Counted from the first letter of the stretch, positions 1 through 7,986 are shown. The stretch: 64,000 nucleotides of DNA from CAWHMS01 sp963830495 (GCA_963830495.1 CAWHMS010000002.1:558001-622000), one strand, 5' to 3'. Notes: generated from the letters alone by a model not told the origin. A program made the numbers and translations.

Positions 1-54
1 TGGTGAGGCATCGGATCACCGGCGCCGACGGAGTGAACGGAAGGAGCGGCGACC

Positions 55-246
55 ATGAGCGCGACGATCTGGATCGAGGTCGAGGCCGGCAGCATCAGCC
101 GGGTGTCGTCCCCGCGCTCCGGCGGCTACAGCTCAGGCATCTCCGGGGTCTCGCTCGCGAGCCTGGCCAAGCCTGCGGCGAGCAGCTCGAGAGCAGTGCC
201 GGGGGCCGGTCGCCGTGCGCCGCGGATGGGTCACGGCAGGGGCTAG
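55..246 (+). CDS. possible small hypothetical protein
   Basis: A 63-codon reading frame opens with ATG behind a good GGAAGGAG-like ribosome site. The first 15 residues (MSATIWIEVEAGSIS) look protein-like, but the rest is Ser/Pro/Arg-rich and resembles out-of-frame high-GC sequence. It may be the intact start of a gene that is broken downstream. I recognise no family. It precedes tRNA-Phe on the same strand. Confidence 0.2.
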   Translation: MSATIWIEVEAGSISRVSSPRSGGYSSGISGVSLASLAKPAASSSRAVPGAGRRAPRMGHGRG

Positions 247-312
247 GCGATGCTGGCCGTGAGCCTCCCCTGGGGTATGGTTTCTCGCGCGCCGAGCCTT
301 GCTCGCCGTCAT

Positions 313-386
313 GGCCAGGTAGCTCAGTTGGTACGAGCGTCCGCCTGAAAAGCGGAAGGTCGCCGGTTCGACCCCGGCCCTGGCCA
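313..386 (+). tRNA. tRNA-Phe (GAA)
   Basis: A 74-nt cloverleaf: acceptor GGCCAGG pairs with CCTGGCC, followed by discriminator A. The D-arm contains AGCTCAGTTGGTA, the anticodon loop CTGAAAA gives GAA, and the T-arm is GCCGG-TTCGACC-CCGGC. CCA is not fully encoded (A then CC). It is followed by decayed mobile-element-like sequence, so its 3' end is a plausible integration site. Confidence 0.95.
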
Positions 387-599
387 CCTCTCCTCAGCAG
401 CCCTTCTGCCGGTCTCACCTGCGGATTTCACGAACTCTCGCGTCCTCTCCGCGTTGACCGGTGGTGTCCGAATGCGCCGCGCAAGTCCCGGATTTGCCGA
501 TCGTTGTCGCACGCGGGTCGCACGAGATCGACATTTCGATCACGCCTTTTCGCATGGCTGAGAGCAGCGTTGAATCGTCGCTCAAGGCGTCGCGATGAC

Positions 600-1255
600 T
601 GGCCACGGGTTGACCGTGGTGTGGCGGAGCTGGCTGAGGCGGCAGCCGACCGGGGCGTGCTTCGCCAGGCATCCGTACGCGACCTGACGGTGACGGCACA
701 TCGAGCTCACTGGCGGATCTGTCCTTCCGACGGAGATTTCGCGGGATGGCTGGCTGTGCGGACCGATGCCTTGGGGACTTCGTTTCGCGATGCCCCGGGC
801 TGGCTTGGTGGTGCGGACTTGGCACCTGACCGGGTGATCGAGAACAGCGGTGCGACCCCCATCCTCGTCGAAGGCCCCACCGATGCCCTCGCCATCGCGA
901 ACACCCGGTGCGATCTAGTCCCGATCGCCACCTGCGGGCAAAGCCCTTACCGCGCAGCACGTAAAACTCATCCGACAACGCAGCACTAGCGAGACGATTC
1001 TCGTCGCCTATGGCGCTGATGACGCAGGCGTGCGAGCGTCGGCAAACGCATACCACCTACTGCGACCCGCGTTTTCCGACACACGCCGGCTCCGCCTTCA
1101 TCCGCGCCATCAAGGAGGCCGCCCGAGCAGTAGCCACTCTTCACCCCGATGACTGCCAACACGAGATCACCCGTCGCAGTCGGCAGCTGGAGGTGGACCC
1201 CGTCACCATCCAACAAGCCGTCGTGCAAACAGGCCTTGTCGCCAGGGGTCGCTGA
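600..1255 (+). pseudogene. Toprim-domain protein remnant (primase/relaxase-associated type)
   Basis: Three successive frames together give one degraded protein. The first carries the Toprim start TPILVEGPTDALAIA (about 860-905). A frame change near 945 leads to LTAQHVKLIRQ and AYGADDAGVRASANAYHLL (about 950-1060), matching the Toprim DxD-type acidic motif. A third frame ends with AARAVATLHPDDCQHEI and a helical tail up to 1255. Such Toprim proteins occur in plasmids and integrative elements of actinobacteria. With at least two frameshifts it cannot be functional. It lies just downstream of tRNA-Phe, which suggests a decayed integrative element. Confidence 0.55.
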
Positions 1256-1325
1256 GAGCCCACACCGAACCGCGCGAAAACGCCCGCACCGAGATTGGGG
1301 CGTTCGGCTCGCAGCGATGTAGGCC

Positions 1326-1650
1326 ATCGAGACGCTTGCACCGACGCACCCGCTGGCGGTCGCCATCGACGAGCTGCAGTTCGACCTGTCCGAAGGACCT
1401 TGCTATGCGGTCGTAGCTGGCGAGCGCGTGGCGTTGTCCAACGACCTGCCCCAGGAACAGCGCTGGCCCGAGTTCGGTCCCCGAGCAGCCGCAATGGGAG
1501 TCGGTCGCAGCTGGCGCTGGTGCTCGTGGCTGAGGCGCGACAGAGGGCAGCGCTCAACCTGTACTCGCGAGGCCGCCAGGCGTTCAACGGCAGCCTCGAG
1601 GTGGCCGAGCTGTTCGCGACCCAGGCCGCCAGGCCTGGGACCGGAAGCTG
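1326..1650 (+). pseudogene. GAF-domain protein remnant
   Basis: The frame starting near 1326 reads as the middle of an actinobacterial GAF domain (AIDELQFDLSEGPCYAVV, then WPEFGPRAAAMGV). A frame change near 1500 continues the same domain as SQLALVLVAEARQRAALNLYS and AELFATQAA. The family is usually GAF-ANTAR; no ANTAR part remains. There is no start codon context, and the sequence runs into the ClC gene. A related intact gene lies at 40037-40771. Confidence 0.6.
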
Positions 1651-1658
1651 CCACAGAC

Positions 1659-2975
1659 ATGCGGCGCTCTCGGTACAGTCCCTTCGTGGCGGCCCCAGCG
1701 AGCAGTGACCAGCTGTCCGGCAAGGCCTATCTACGCCTGGTCGTGCTCGGCATCGCGATCGGCATCCCGACTGCTCTTGCTGCAGCGCTCTTCCTGGCCG
1801 CCGTCAACGAGCTCCAGCAATTGCTGTGGGACGATCTCCCCGACGCGCTGGGCGCGTCGACACCGCCGTGGTATCTCGTGCTCGGACTGCCGGTGGTAGG
1901 GGCCTTCCTCGTCCTGCTCGCCCGCACCTATCTGCCAGGCGATGGCGGGCACGATCCGCTCGCTGGACTCAGCGTCGCGCCGACGCCGGCCTCGTCCTTG
2001 CCCGGCGTTGCGCTGGCAGGGATGGCTACCCTGGCCTTCGGTGCGGTCCTTGGCCCCGAAGCGCCACTCATCGCGCTCGGCGCGGCACTTGGACTCGAGC
2101 TCACCCGCAGGCTGCCCCTCAATCAGCAGGAGACCGCGGTCGTGGGTGCAGCCGGGTCGTTCTCCGCCATCTCGGCGCTGTTCGGTGGACCGCTCGTCGC
2201 CTCCATGCTCATGGTGGAGGCAGGCGTCGGGCTCGGCACGGCGCTCACGGCGGCGCTGCTGCCAGGTCTCGTGGCTGCCGCCACTGGGTATCTGATCTTC
2301 GTCGGACTCGGCAGCTGGGGCGGTCTCGACACGACTCCGCTGGCGGTTCCGGGCCTGCCGGCGTACGACGGAACGAGCCTTCGGGACCTGCTGATCGGCG
2401 TCGGCGTCGGAATAGCGACGGCGCTGCTGATCGCCGCTGTTCACCGACTCGCCACAGGGGTGGCCGCGCCACGCGGTTCGTGGAGCACGATGCCGGTGCT
2501 GCTGCTCGGAGGCGGACTGGCGGTCGGAGCCGTCGCACTGTTGGCGGACGCACTTGGCGCCGAATCGCAGGAGGTGCTCTTCTCCGGGCAGTCGGCGCTG
2601 CCCGAGCTGTTGGCCGAAGGATCTGCTGCCACGGTGCTGGTCCTCATCGCTGCCAAGGCGATCGGGTACGCGATCTGCCTCGGCTGCGGCTTCCGCGGTG
2701 GGCCTGTGTTCCCCGCCATCTTCCTGGGGGTCGGGTTGGCCACCTTGACCGTGGTTATGTGGGACGTTTCCCCGACCCTAGCCGTGGCCGTCGGTACCGC
2801 GGCGGGGATGGCGGCGGCCACCCGGCTGCTCTTCTCCTCGGTCCTGCTGGCCACTCTCCTCGTCGGGCTCGGTGGCCTGGACGCTGTCCCGGCAGCGGTG
2901 TTCGCCGGCGCCGCAGCCTGGCTGACCGTGACCACCCTGGATCGACGTACGGCGAACGCACAGACGGCGGAGTAG
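1659..2975 (+). CDS. ClC-type chloride channel/transporter
   Basis: A 438-residue integral membrane protein with about ten hydrophobic segments. ClC hallmarks are visible: GPEAPLIALGAALG, corresponding to the GxEGP selectivity region, and GCGFRGGPVFPAIFLGVG, corresponding to GxFxP. It probably moves chloride or another small anion across the cytoplasmic membrane. The frame is open much further upstream, but that sequence is GAF remnant in another frame; the ATG at 1659 gives a short cytoplasmic tail before the first helix. It converges with the next gene with one base between the stops. The exact mechanism (channel or exchanger) cannot be decided here. Confidence 0.85.
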   Translation: MRRSRYSPFVAAPASSDQLSGKAYLRLVVLGIAIGIPTALAAALFLAAVNELQQLLWDDLPDALGASTPPWYLVLGLPVVGAFLVLLARTYLPGDGGHDPLAGLSVAPTPASSLPGVALAGMATLAFGAVLGPEAPLIALGAALGLELTRRLPLNQQETAVVGAAGSFSAISALFGGPLVASMLMVEAGVGLGTALTAALLPGLVAAATGYLIFVGLGSWGGLDTTPLAVPGLPAYDGTSLRDLLIGVGVGIATALLIAAVHRLATGVAAPRGSWSTMPVLLLGGGLAVGAVALLADALGAESQEVLFSGQSALPELLAEGSAATVLVLIAAKAIGYAICLGCGFRGGPVFPAIFLGVGLATLTVVMWDVSPTLAVAVGTAAGMAAATRLLFSSVLLATLLVGLGGLDAVPAAVFAGAAAWLTVTTLDRRTANAQTAE

Positions 2976-2976
2976 G

Positions 2977-3429
2977 TCAGAAGCCGCGCACTCGCTCGAT
3001 CTGCACCGCGATCGGCACCGGGTACGCCGTGCCGAACGCCGCAGCGCTCCCGCTCACGCGCACCATGCCCGACTCGTACTTCGCCCGGTAACCCCCGTGC
3101 TCGTGTGGCGGCTGTGTGTCCGCTCGCCGCTCGGCTGCGCCGACGAGTACGACGATGTCGTCTCCCTGCGTGTTCGAGTTCAGGTGCAGCGAGACGCGCG
3201 GCCGGACCGCGATGTGCGGCAGCCGCTGGGCGTCTGCGCGGTTGTAGATCAAAAGGCTTCTTGCCTCGTCCCACCAGAACCACACCGGGTTGGGCTGAGG
3301 CGTGCCGTCGCCACCTACGGTGGTCAGCCAGCCGACGTGTTCCTCGCGCAGCCTGCGTCGTACCCGCTGGCCGAACTCCGACCTCTCGTCCGGGAACAGA
3401 TCCATGGCGTCGAACCTACGCGCCTGCAT
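2977..3429 (-). CDS. PPOX-class F420/FMN-dependent protein (TIGR03667-like)
   Basis: 150 residues with the split-barrel flavin-binding pattern of the pyridoxamine-5'-phosphate-oxidase superfamily: LREEHVGWLTTVGGDGTPQ, then NPVWFWWDEARSLLIYNR, then RVSLHLNSNTQGDDIVVLVG. These actinobacterial proteins (Rv3369-like) bind F420 or FMN and reduce undefined substrates. An ATG nine codons in (3405) is an alternative start. It is monocistronic and convergent with the ClC gene. Confidence 0.8.
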   Translation of the reverse strand: MQARRFDAMDLFPDERSEFGQRVRRRLREEHVGWLTTVGGDGTPQPNPVWFWWDEARSLLIYNRADAQRLPHIAVRPRVSLHLNSNTQGDDIVVLVGAAERRADTQPPHEHGGYRAKYESGMVRVSGSAAAFGTAYPVPIAVQIERVRGF

Positions 3430-3555
3430 TGTTGAGCTGCCCCACTTCGTGACGATTCGCGCTCGCGAGAGGTGGCCCGGACCTCTACCACACCGTTTGT
3501 GAGGCGGGTGGAGCGGGTATGGCGAAGTCACGCGAAACAAGAGCCGGGGAGCACC

Positions 3556-4467
3556 ATGATGAGTAATGCAAGCCCAACGCACTGGTTGGCCAGCAAGGCG
3601 AAGACGGGTCTGCTGGACCTGCCCTCCAACACCGGATGGCTGTTGTCGAAGGCGTTCGGCGATCCTGCCAATGGAGCGAGTCAGTCCGTCAAGCACGGGT
3701 CCCGTCGAGCCAAGGACGCCGTGGTGGCCTCGATGCCATTCGGTCCTGATGGCCTTGAAGCCCGTATCCGAGCGGCCGGTGACGCCGTCGAACGAGCCCG
3801 CGAGGCTGAGTCCGCGGCGGTTGGCGAGGCACAGAAGGCCAAGGCGATCGCAGACGAGGCGAAGGCTGCTGCCGAGTCCGCCCGGAAGCGTCGGACTCAG
3901 GCCAAGCAAGAACTCGACGCCGAGGTGAAGGCACGCGTCGCGGAGGCTCGCCGCCGGGCCGACGAGCGGGTGACCCAGGAGCGGGCGGAGGCGCAGGCCG
4001 AAGCCGATCGACGGCTGGAGCAGATCGAGGCCGAGCTCGAGTCGGAGGTGGCTGCAGCGCGGTCACGGGCGGAGCGCGCGCGCGACGACGCCGAGCGTCG
4101 GATCGAAGCTGCCGAGCAGGAGATGCTCGAAGCCCGCCGCCGTGCAGACGAGGCGGTCGCAGTTGCGCAAGAGGCCGCAGATTCAGCACGTCGAGAGGCC
4201 CAAGCACTGGCTGCGAGTGCGGATCGACGAGCCAACGGCAGTGAAGCCCACGTGGCTGCCGCCGAGCAACTGCAGAGCGAGGTCGCGTCAACGGCCTCTG
4301 AGCACGTCAGCCAGGTGCAGTCCGCCACGCCGGTCGATGACCTCAACGAACGCACCAAGGCGGAGTTGCTCGACATCGCCACCTCACTAGGTGTGGAGAA
4401 GCGATCCGCGATGCGCAAGGACGAGTTGATCAGGGCCATCAAGAAGGCGGCCAAAGCAGCCGCTTGA
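3556..4467 (+). CDS. coiled-coil protein with C-terminal Rho_N/SAP-like domain
   Basis: 303 residues. An N-terminal segment of about 60 residues (THWLASKAKTGLLDLP) precedes a long Ala/Glu/Arg-rich coiled coil (about 80-255). The C-terminal 35 residues, LNERTKAELLDIATSLGVEK and KDELIRAIKKA, match the Rho N-terminal/SAP-like helical fold that often binds nucleic acid. Start chosen at ATGATG behind CCGGGGAG; the frame is open further upstream but without coding character. It heads a run of small same-strand genes. A structural or nucleoid/envelope-associated role is possible, but no function is established. Confidence 0.75.
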   Translation: MMSNASPTHWLASKAKTGLLDLPSNTGWLLSKAFGDPANGASQSVKHGSRRAKDAVVASMPFGPDGLEARIRAAGDAVERAREAESAAVGEAQKAKAIADEAKAAAESARKRRTQAKQELDAEVKARVAEARRRADERVTQERAEAQAEADRRLEQIEAELESEVAAARSRAERARDDAERRIEAAEQEMLEARRRADEAVAVAQEAADSARREAQALAASADRRANGSEAHVAAAEQLQSEVASTASEHVSQVQSATPVDDLNERTKAELLDIATSLGVEKRSAMRKDELIRAIKKAAKAAA

Positions 4468-4490
4468 GGCGGTCGACACGAGGAGCTCAC

Positions 4491-4661
4491 ATGAGTCTGT
4501 TTCGAAAGCAAAGCATCTGGCAGCGCGCCGCGAAGCCGGTCACGTCGCAGGTCGACGTCAAGTCGGCCTCGAAGTCGGGACTGGTTGCGGTGGCGGGAGC
4601 GATCGGCGTCACTGCGGCGAGCGCCGTGATCTCGTCCATCCGCAGGAAGGACACTGCCTGA
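4491..4661 (+). CDS. small hypothetical membrane-associated protein
   Basis: 56 residues starting at ATG behind GAGGAGCT. A basic N-terminus (SLFRKQSIWQRAAKP) leads to a small Ala/Val/Gly-rich hydrophobic stretch (SGLVAVAGAIGVTAASAVI) and a basic tail. The stop overlaps the next ATG by one base, indicating translational coupling. It follows the coiled-coil gene by 23 bases, so they likely form an operon. No known family recognised. Confidence 0.7.
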   Translation: MSLFRKQSIWQRAAKPVTSQVDVKSASKSGLVAVAGAIGVTAASAVISSIRRKDTA

Positions 4662-4819
4662 TGCTCAAGGCGGTCGCCGCCTTCGGTGTCGGCTATGTCC
4701 TCGGCAGCAAGGCAGGGCGTGAACGCTATGCGGAGATCAGGACGTTGGCGCAGAAGCTGGCAACGCAACTCGAGCAGCGCCAGCGCGAAGCGTCTCGAGG
4801 GGCAACTCGCTCCACGTGA
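4661..4819 (+). CDS. short YtxH-like membrane protein
   Basis: 52 residues, MLKAVAAFGVGYVLGSKAGR followed by a Glu/Gln-rich helix. The glycine-rich single membrane segment ending in GSKAGRERY is typical of short actinobacterial proteins of the YtxH-like or 'hypothetical membrane' type. The ATG overlaps the previous stop (TGATG), so it is translationally coupled. Likely acts with the preceding coiled-coil and membrane proteins; function unknown. Confidence 0.7.
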   Translation: MLKAVAAFGVGYVLGSKAGRERYAEIRTLAQKLATQLEQRQREASRGATRST

Positions 4820-4829
4820 TCTGTGGGCC

Positions 4830-5096
4830 GTGCCGGACGGCGAGGGCCACCTCTCCCAGGGCGTCCTGGTCGAGGCACACGTCGAGGGGAGGCTGCTAGG
4901 CGCCAAGATCCTCAAGCTCGACGCCGACATCATGCTCATGCCCGCTCAGGCGCATCGGCTGGCGCATGCGGCGGCCCTCACGTCGAGGCCGCGTTCGACC
5001 GCTGCGGTCGCTGCGCGGCCTCGAGTCGTCGAGCTCAGCCATGCCCGGGAGCTGCTAGCGGAAGCGGACGTCACCATCCGACAGACGGCGACGTAG
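4830..5096 (+). CDS. hypothetical protein
   Basis: About 88 residues read as VPDGEGHLSQGVLVEAHVEG, a hydrophobic stretch RLLGAKILKLDADIMLMPAQ and a basic tail ending TIRQTAT. The start is uncertain: GTG at 4830 gives the protein-like part, and the frame is open further upstream but overlaps the preceding small gene. It lies between that gene and the histidine phosphatase with consistent spacing. No family recognised. Confidence 0.45.
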   Translation: MPDGEGHLSQGVLVEAHVEGRLLGAKILKLDADIMLMPAQAHRLAHAAALTSRPRSTAAVAARPRVVELSHARELLAEADVTIRQTAT

Positions 5097-5114
5097 CCGG
5101 GGAGAGGCGGCGAC

Positions 5115-5630
5115 ATGCGCTATCTCGAGCTCTATCGACATACAGACAACGACGGAGACGCGCTCTCCGCCTCAGGCGTTCGCGCCGCCGAGGAACTGGG
5201 CCGTACTGCACTGTCGCCGCCGTATGACGTCTTCGTGTCGACCGGTGCAGGCCGTGCCACGCAGATGGCTGAGCTCCTACGCGCCGCCGCCGGGCAGGAC
5301 GACGTACCTTTGACCGTCGCGACAGGACTGCGCTCGGTGGTCGAGGAGCGTTGGTATGCAGCCAGCCAGGCAGCCGGGAAGGGCGCGGATGTCGAGGCGA
5401 TGCGAAAAGTCGACCCCGTGCTGGTCGAGAAGGAGTCACAGCTGCTCGGCCTCGCTCTTCAGGTTGTGATGGACGGGCTGCCGGACGGCGGCCGCGGCTT
5501 GGTGGTCGGCCACAGCCCGACCAATGAGGCAGCCTTGCTCGGGCTCACCGGCCGCGTGGTCGCTCCGATGGGGAAGGGCGACCGCGTCGTGCTGACAGAG
5601 GACAGCGGTCGTTACCGCGTCACCGGTTGA
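5115..5630 (+). CDS. histidine phosphatase superfamily protein (SixA-like)
   Basis: 171 residues. The branch-1 histidine phosphatase signature appears as LYRHTDN at the N-terminus (Arg8-His9, with Thr replacing the usual Gly), and the second histidine sits in VVGHSPTNEA near residue 136. SixA-type enzymes remove phosphate from phosphohistidine or small phosphoesters in the cytoplasm. It begins with ATG behind GGGGAGAGG, 18 bases after the preceding frame. The substrate is unknown. Confidence 0.75.
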   Translation: MRYLELYRHTDNDGDALSASGVRAAEELGRTALSPPYDVFVSTGAGRATQMAELLRAAAGQDDVPLTVATGLRSVVEERWYAASQAAGKGADVEAMRKVDPVLVEKESQLLGLALQVVMDGLPDGGRGLVVGHSPTNEAALLGLTGRVVAPMGKGDRVVLTEDSGRYRVTG

Positions 5631-5636
5631 GGCCCG

Positions 5637-5777
5637 TCAACGCTGGTGCACCTGGTAGATCGGGGCGATGCCGTGCGACGGGTCGTCGTCTCCGTCGTCG
5701 AGCTGGGCCGCGATGGAGACGACGAGTCCTCCCAGCAAGAAGCCGATCACGCCGGCGGCAAGAGTCTTGGTGTCCAT
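5637..5777 (-). CDS. 46-residue single-span membrane protein
   Basis: Starts at ATG behind a strong AGGAGA ribosome site. The product is MDTKTLAAGVIGFLLGGLVV, then SIAAQL, then an acidic DDGDDD stretch and a short tail ending YQVHQR. This is one membrane helix with an acidic periplasmic or cytoplasmic tail. It lies 45 bases downstream of the DUF4396 gene on the same strand and so probably shares its copper-controlled promoter. The acidic/His tail could touch metal, but this is inference. Confidence 0.65.
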   Translation of the reverse strand: MDTKTLAAGVIGFLLGGLVVSIAAQLDDGDDDPSHGIAPIYQVHQR

Positions 5778-5822
5778 GGCAAATCTCCTGAAGTTCACAT
5801 CAAGTGGAGGGTGGTCGGTCGA

Positions 5823-6335
5823 TCAGCCGTGGCTGTGAGGCTGCTCGGCCGGCCGGCTGTCGCCGCCGGAGTGCTCGCCGTGATCGTGGTAGTACTCGTG
5901 GGTCAGCGCGTGACCCTTGCCCCGGGCGAGCATGTACCGGTTCACCGGGAAGGCCGCAATGTAGGCGGCTGTCAGAGCGATCATCATGCCCAACCAGAAG
6001 ATCGGGTTGACCAGCCCCGCATCCATCGCTCCTGGGATGACGGCCATCACTATGTTGTCGACGACCTCCATCGTCGCGATCGACAGTGTGTCCGCGGCGA
6101 AGACCAGGCTGAACGCTGCGAAGAAGCCGAGCCCCGCCTGCAGCAGCGGCAGGGTGGAGAGCGCATAGCCGAACAGGAACGCGAGTCCGACGGCCAGGGC
6201 GATGGTGACACCGGTGCTGAGCCCGGCCGCCGTGCCGATCATCAGTCCGACGATCTCTCCGATGGCACAGCCGGTGAGACAGTGAAGCGTCGCGCTGGCC
6301 GCCATCGAGTTCAGATTCACGGTCGCGGGGTTCAT
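5823..6335 (-). CDS. DUF4396 domain-containing membrane protein
   Basis: 170 residues with four to five membrane segments. HCLTGCAIGEIVGLMIG near residue 18 is the hallmark of DUF4396, and the C-terminus is His-rich (HEYYHDHGEHSG). DUF4396 proteins often sit beside copper or cation resistance genes; their activity is undefined. Start at ATG behind GGAAGGAG. It is divergent from csoR, and its promoter region holds a CsoR-type operator, so copper induction is likely. The Cys/His residues within and after the membrane helices suggest metal handling. Confidence 0.8.
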   Translation of the reverse strand: MNPATVNLNSMAASATLHCLTGCAIGEIVGLMIGTAAGLSTGVTIALAVGLAFLFGYALSTLPLLQAGLGFFAAFSLVFAADTLSIATMEVVDNIVMAVIPGAMDAGLVNPIFWLGMMIALTAAYIAAFPVNRYMLARGKGHALTHEYYHDHGEHSGGDSRPAEQPHSHG

Positions 6336-6345
6336 CGTACTCCTT

Positions 6346-6368
6346 CCGTATACCCCCCCACCGTATAC
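6346..6368 (-). promoter_or_regulatory. CsoR-type operator/promoter of the DUF4396 gene
   Basis: GTATAC arms flank a C-rich core (CCCCCCCACC), as in CsoR operators built from TATAC-C/G tracts. On the minus strand TATACG can serve as a -10 with TTGCGT 15 bases upstream; that spacing is short, so the promoter boxes are tentative. It lies 10-30 bases from the DUF4396 start. Confidence 0.55.
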
Positions 6369-6391
6369 AGAGACTGTGGGCAACGCAAGGG

Positions 6392-6419
6392 TTGACGAAA
6401 TACCATAGGGGGGTATGGT
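6392..6419 (+). promoter_or_regulatory. csoR promoter with overlapping CsoR operator
   Basis: TTGACG and TATGGT are separated by 16 bases, giving good -35/-10 elements. The spacer and -10 contain ACCATA-GGGGGG-TATGGT, a perfect 6-bp inverted repeat around six G, matching the known CsoR operator design. Binding of apo-CsoR here would block RNA polymerase; Cu(I) would release it. Transcription leads into csoR, the HMA-anchored protein and copA. Confidence 0.7.
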
Positions 6420-6490
6420 TGCAGGAGCACCTAGAACCTTGACGGGTTCACTGGTCCAGACGATCAAACCGTTGGAAACGGAGAGCAAGC

Positions 6491-6787
6491 ATGGTCGAGG
6501 AAGCGCAGTACGGCTACATCGGGCGCAAGGACGACTACCTACGTCGGCTGCGCCGCATCGAGGGGCAGGCCCGAGGTCTGCAACGGATGGTGGAGGAGGA
6601 GAAGTACTGCATCGACATCCTCACCCAGGTCTCGGCGATGACGAAGGCGCTCCAATCGGTCGCACTCGGCTTGCTCGAGGAGCACCTGAGCCACTGCGTC
6701 GTCGACGCAGCCGCTACCGGCGGCCCTGACGCGGAGCTGAAGGTCAAGGAAGCCTCGGATGCGATCGCTCGTCTGGTCAGGTCCTGA
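6491..6787 (+). CDS. csoR: copper-sensing transcriptional repressor CsoR
   Basis: 98 residues, all-helical DUF156 family. The Cu(I) ligands of CsoR are present and correctly spaced: Cys40 in KYCIDI, His65 and Cys69 in EEHLSHC. The N-terminal RRLRRIEGQARGLQRMVEE segment carries the basic DNA-contacting surface. Known function: apo-protein represses, Cu(I) binding releases the operator. Its own promoter contains an ACCATA-G6-TATGGT operator, so it is autoregulated and probably controls the downstream HMA protein and copA and the divergent DUF4396 gene. Confidence 0.92.
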   Translation: MVEEAQYGYIGRKDDYLRRLRRIEGQARGLQRMVEEEKYCIDILTQVSAMTKALQSVALGLLEEHLSHCVVDAAATGGPDAELKVKEASDAIARLVRS

Positions 6788-6828
6788 GCCGCATCGCATC
6801 CTGAACTGATCGCGAGGGGACAGCAACC

Positions 6829-7986
6829 ATGAGCAATGTCACCACCTACACCGTCACCGGCATGACCTGCACGCACTGCGTGGTCTCCGTCACCGAGGAG
6901 GTCCAAGAGATCCCGCAGGTCGAGCGGGTCGAGGCCGACTTGGCTACGGGAGCGCTGCGAGTGACGAGCGAGCGCCCGCTCGACGAGGCAGCCGTCCGCG
7001 CAGCGGTCGAGGACGCCGGGTACGGGCTCGACATGAACACCCCGGTCCGGATCGCAGGCTTCGTCGGCGGTCTCGCTGTTGTCTTCGGCGTCGCCGTCGC
7101 CGCCGGCGCCTCCGTAGGGCCGGTCAGTGAGACCGCCGCTCCACACGATGCGGACACGCACACCGAGGGGGCGCACGACGAGTCGTCGACGGGAGTGTCG
7201 TCTCCTGACCAGACCGAGATCCCGGGAGGGCTCATGATCAACCAGAGCGGCTACGGACTGGCACTAGCCGACCCCGTCGCCGAGGCGGGCGACGACGTAC
7301 CCGTCTCGTTCGTCATCCGAGATCCGCAGGGTACGGTGCTCACGACGTACGACACCAGCCACGAGAAAGACCTGCACCTCATCGCCGTACGCCGAGACCT
7401 CTCCGGCTTCCAGCACGTCCACCCGCGGCTGGCCGCCGACGGCAGCTGGTCGGCCTCACTCGACCTCACGCCTGGTGAGTGGAGGCTCTACGGCGACTTC
7501 AAGCCGGCCGACGAGGAGGCGCTGACCCTCGGCGCGGACCTCTCGGTCCCCGGTGAGTACCAGCCGAGCGAGCCAGCCGCGCCGACCCGGGTCGCCAAGG
7601 TGGGCGACTACACCGTGACCCTCGCGGGCGACCTGATCCCCGGCAGTGACGCGAGGCTTACCGTCTCGGTCACGCGCAACGGGCAGCCGCTGGACGATCT
7701 GCAGCCCTACCTGGGTTCCTTCGGCCACCTCGTCGCGCTGCGCGACGGCGATCTCGCCTACCTGCACGTGCATCCCGACGGCAGCCCGGACGACGGTGTG
7801 ACGGAGCCCGGCCCCGAGGTGGTGTTCTACGCAGCGGTGCCGAGCGAGGGCGGCTACGGGTTGTTCTTCGACTTCCGGCACCGGGGCATCGTGCGCACCG
7901 CCGAGTTCATGGCCTCGACCACGTGGCAGCCCGCAGCACCGCCAGAGTCCGACCACGACGACGGCGCCGGCCACTCAGACCGCTGA
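6829..7986 (+). CDS. HMA domain fused to membrane anchor and extracytoplasmic domain
   Basis: 385 residues. Residues 1-70 form a heavy-metal-associated domain with GMTCTHC (Cys14, Cys17). A hydrophobic segment follows (about 74-95, IAGFVGGLAVVFGVAVAAGA), then a linker with several His and Asp, then about 250 residues of beta-rich extracytoplasmic domain containing FQHVHPRL, YLHVHPDG and FDFRHRG. The topology places the copper-binding HMA inside and the His-rich domain outside. It lies between csoR and copA. A role in relaying or sensing copper at the membrane is inferred; this two-sided arrangement is not a standard copper chaperone. Confidence 0.8.
   Translation: MSNVTTYTVTGMTCTHCVVSVTEEVQEIPQVERVEADLATGALRVTSERPLDEAAVRAAVEDAGYGLDMNTPVRIAGFVGGLAVVFGVAVAAGASVGPVSETAAPHDADTHTEGAHDESSTGVSSPDQTEIPGGLMINQSGYGLALADPVAEAGDDVPVSFVIRDPQGTVLTTYDTSHEKDLHLIAVRRDLSGFQHVHPRLAADGSWSASLDLTPGEWRLYGDFKPADEEALTLGADLSVPGEYQPSEPAAPTRVAKVGDYTVTLAGDLIPGSDARLTVSVTRNGQPLDDLQPYLGSFGHLVALRDGDLAYLHVHPDGSPDDGVTEPGPEVVFYAAVPSEGGYGLFFDFRHRGIVRTAEFMASTTWQPAAPPESDHDDGAGHSDR

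Noticed and set aside
2441..3283. Long minus-strand and plus-strand frames across the ClC gene
   Set aside because: Both are shadows of the ClC membrane protein; the real minus-strand gene starts only at 3429.
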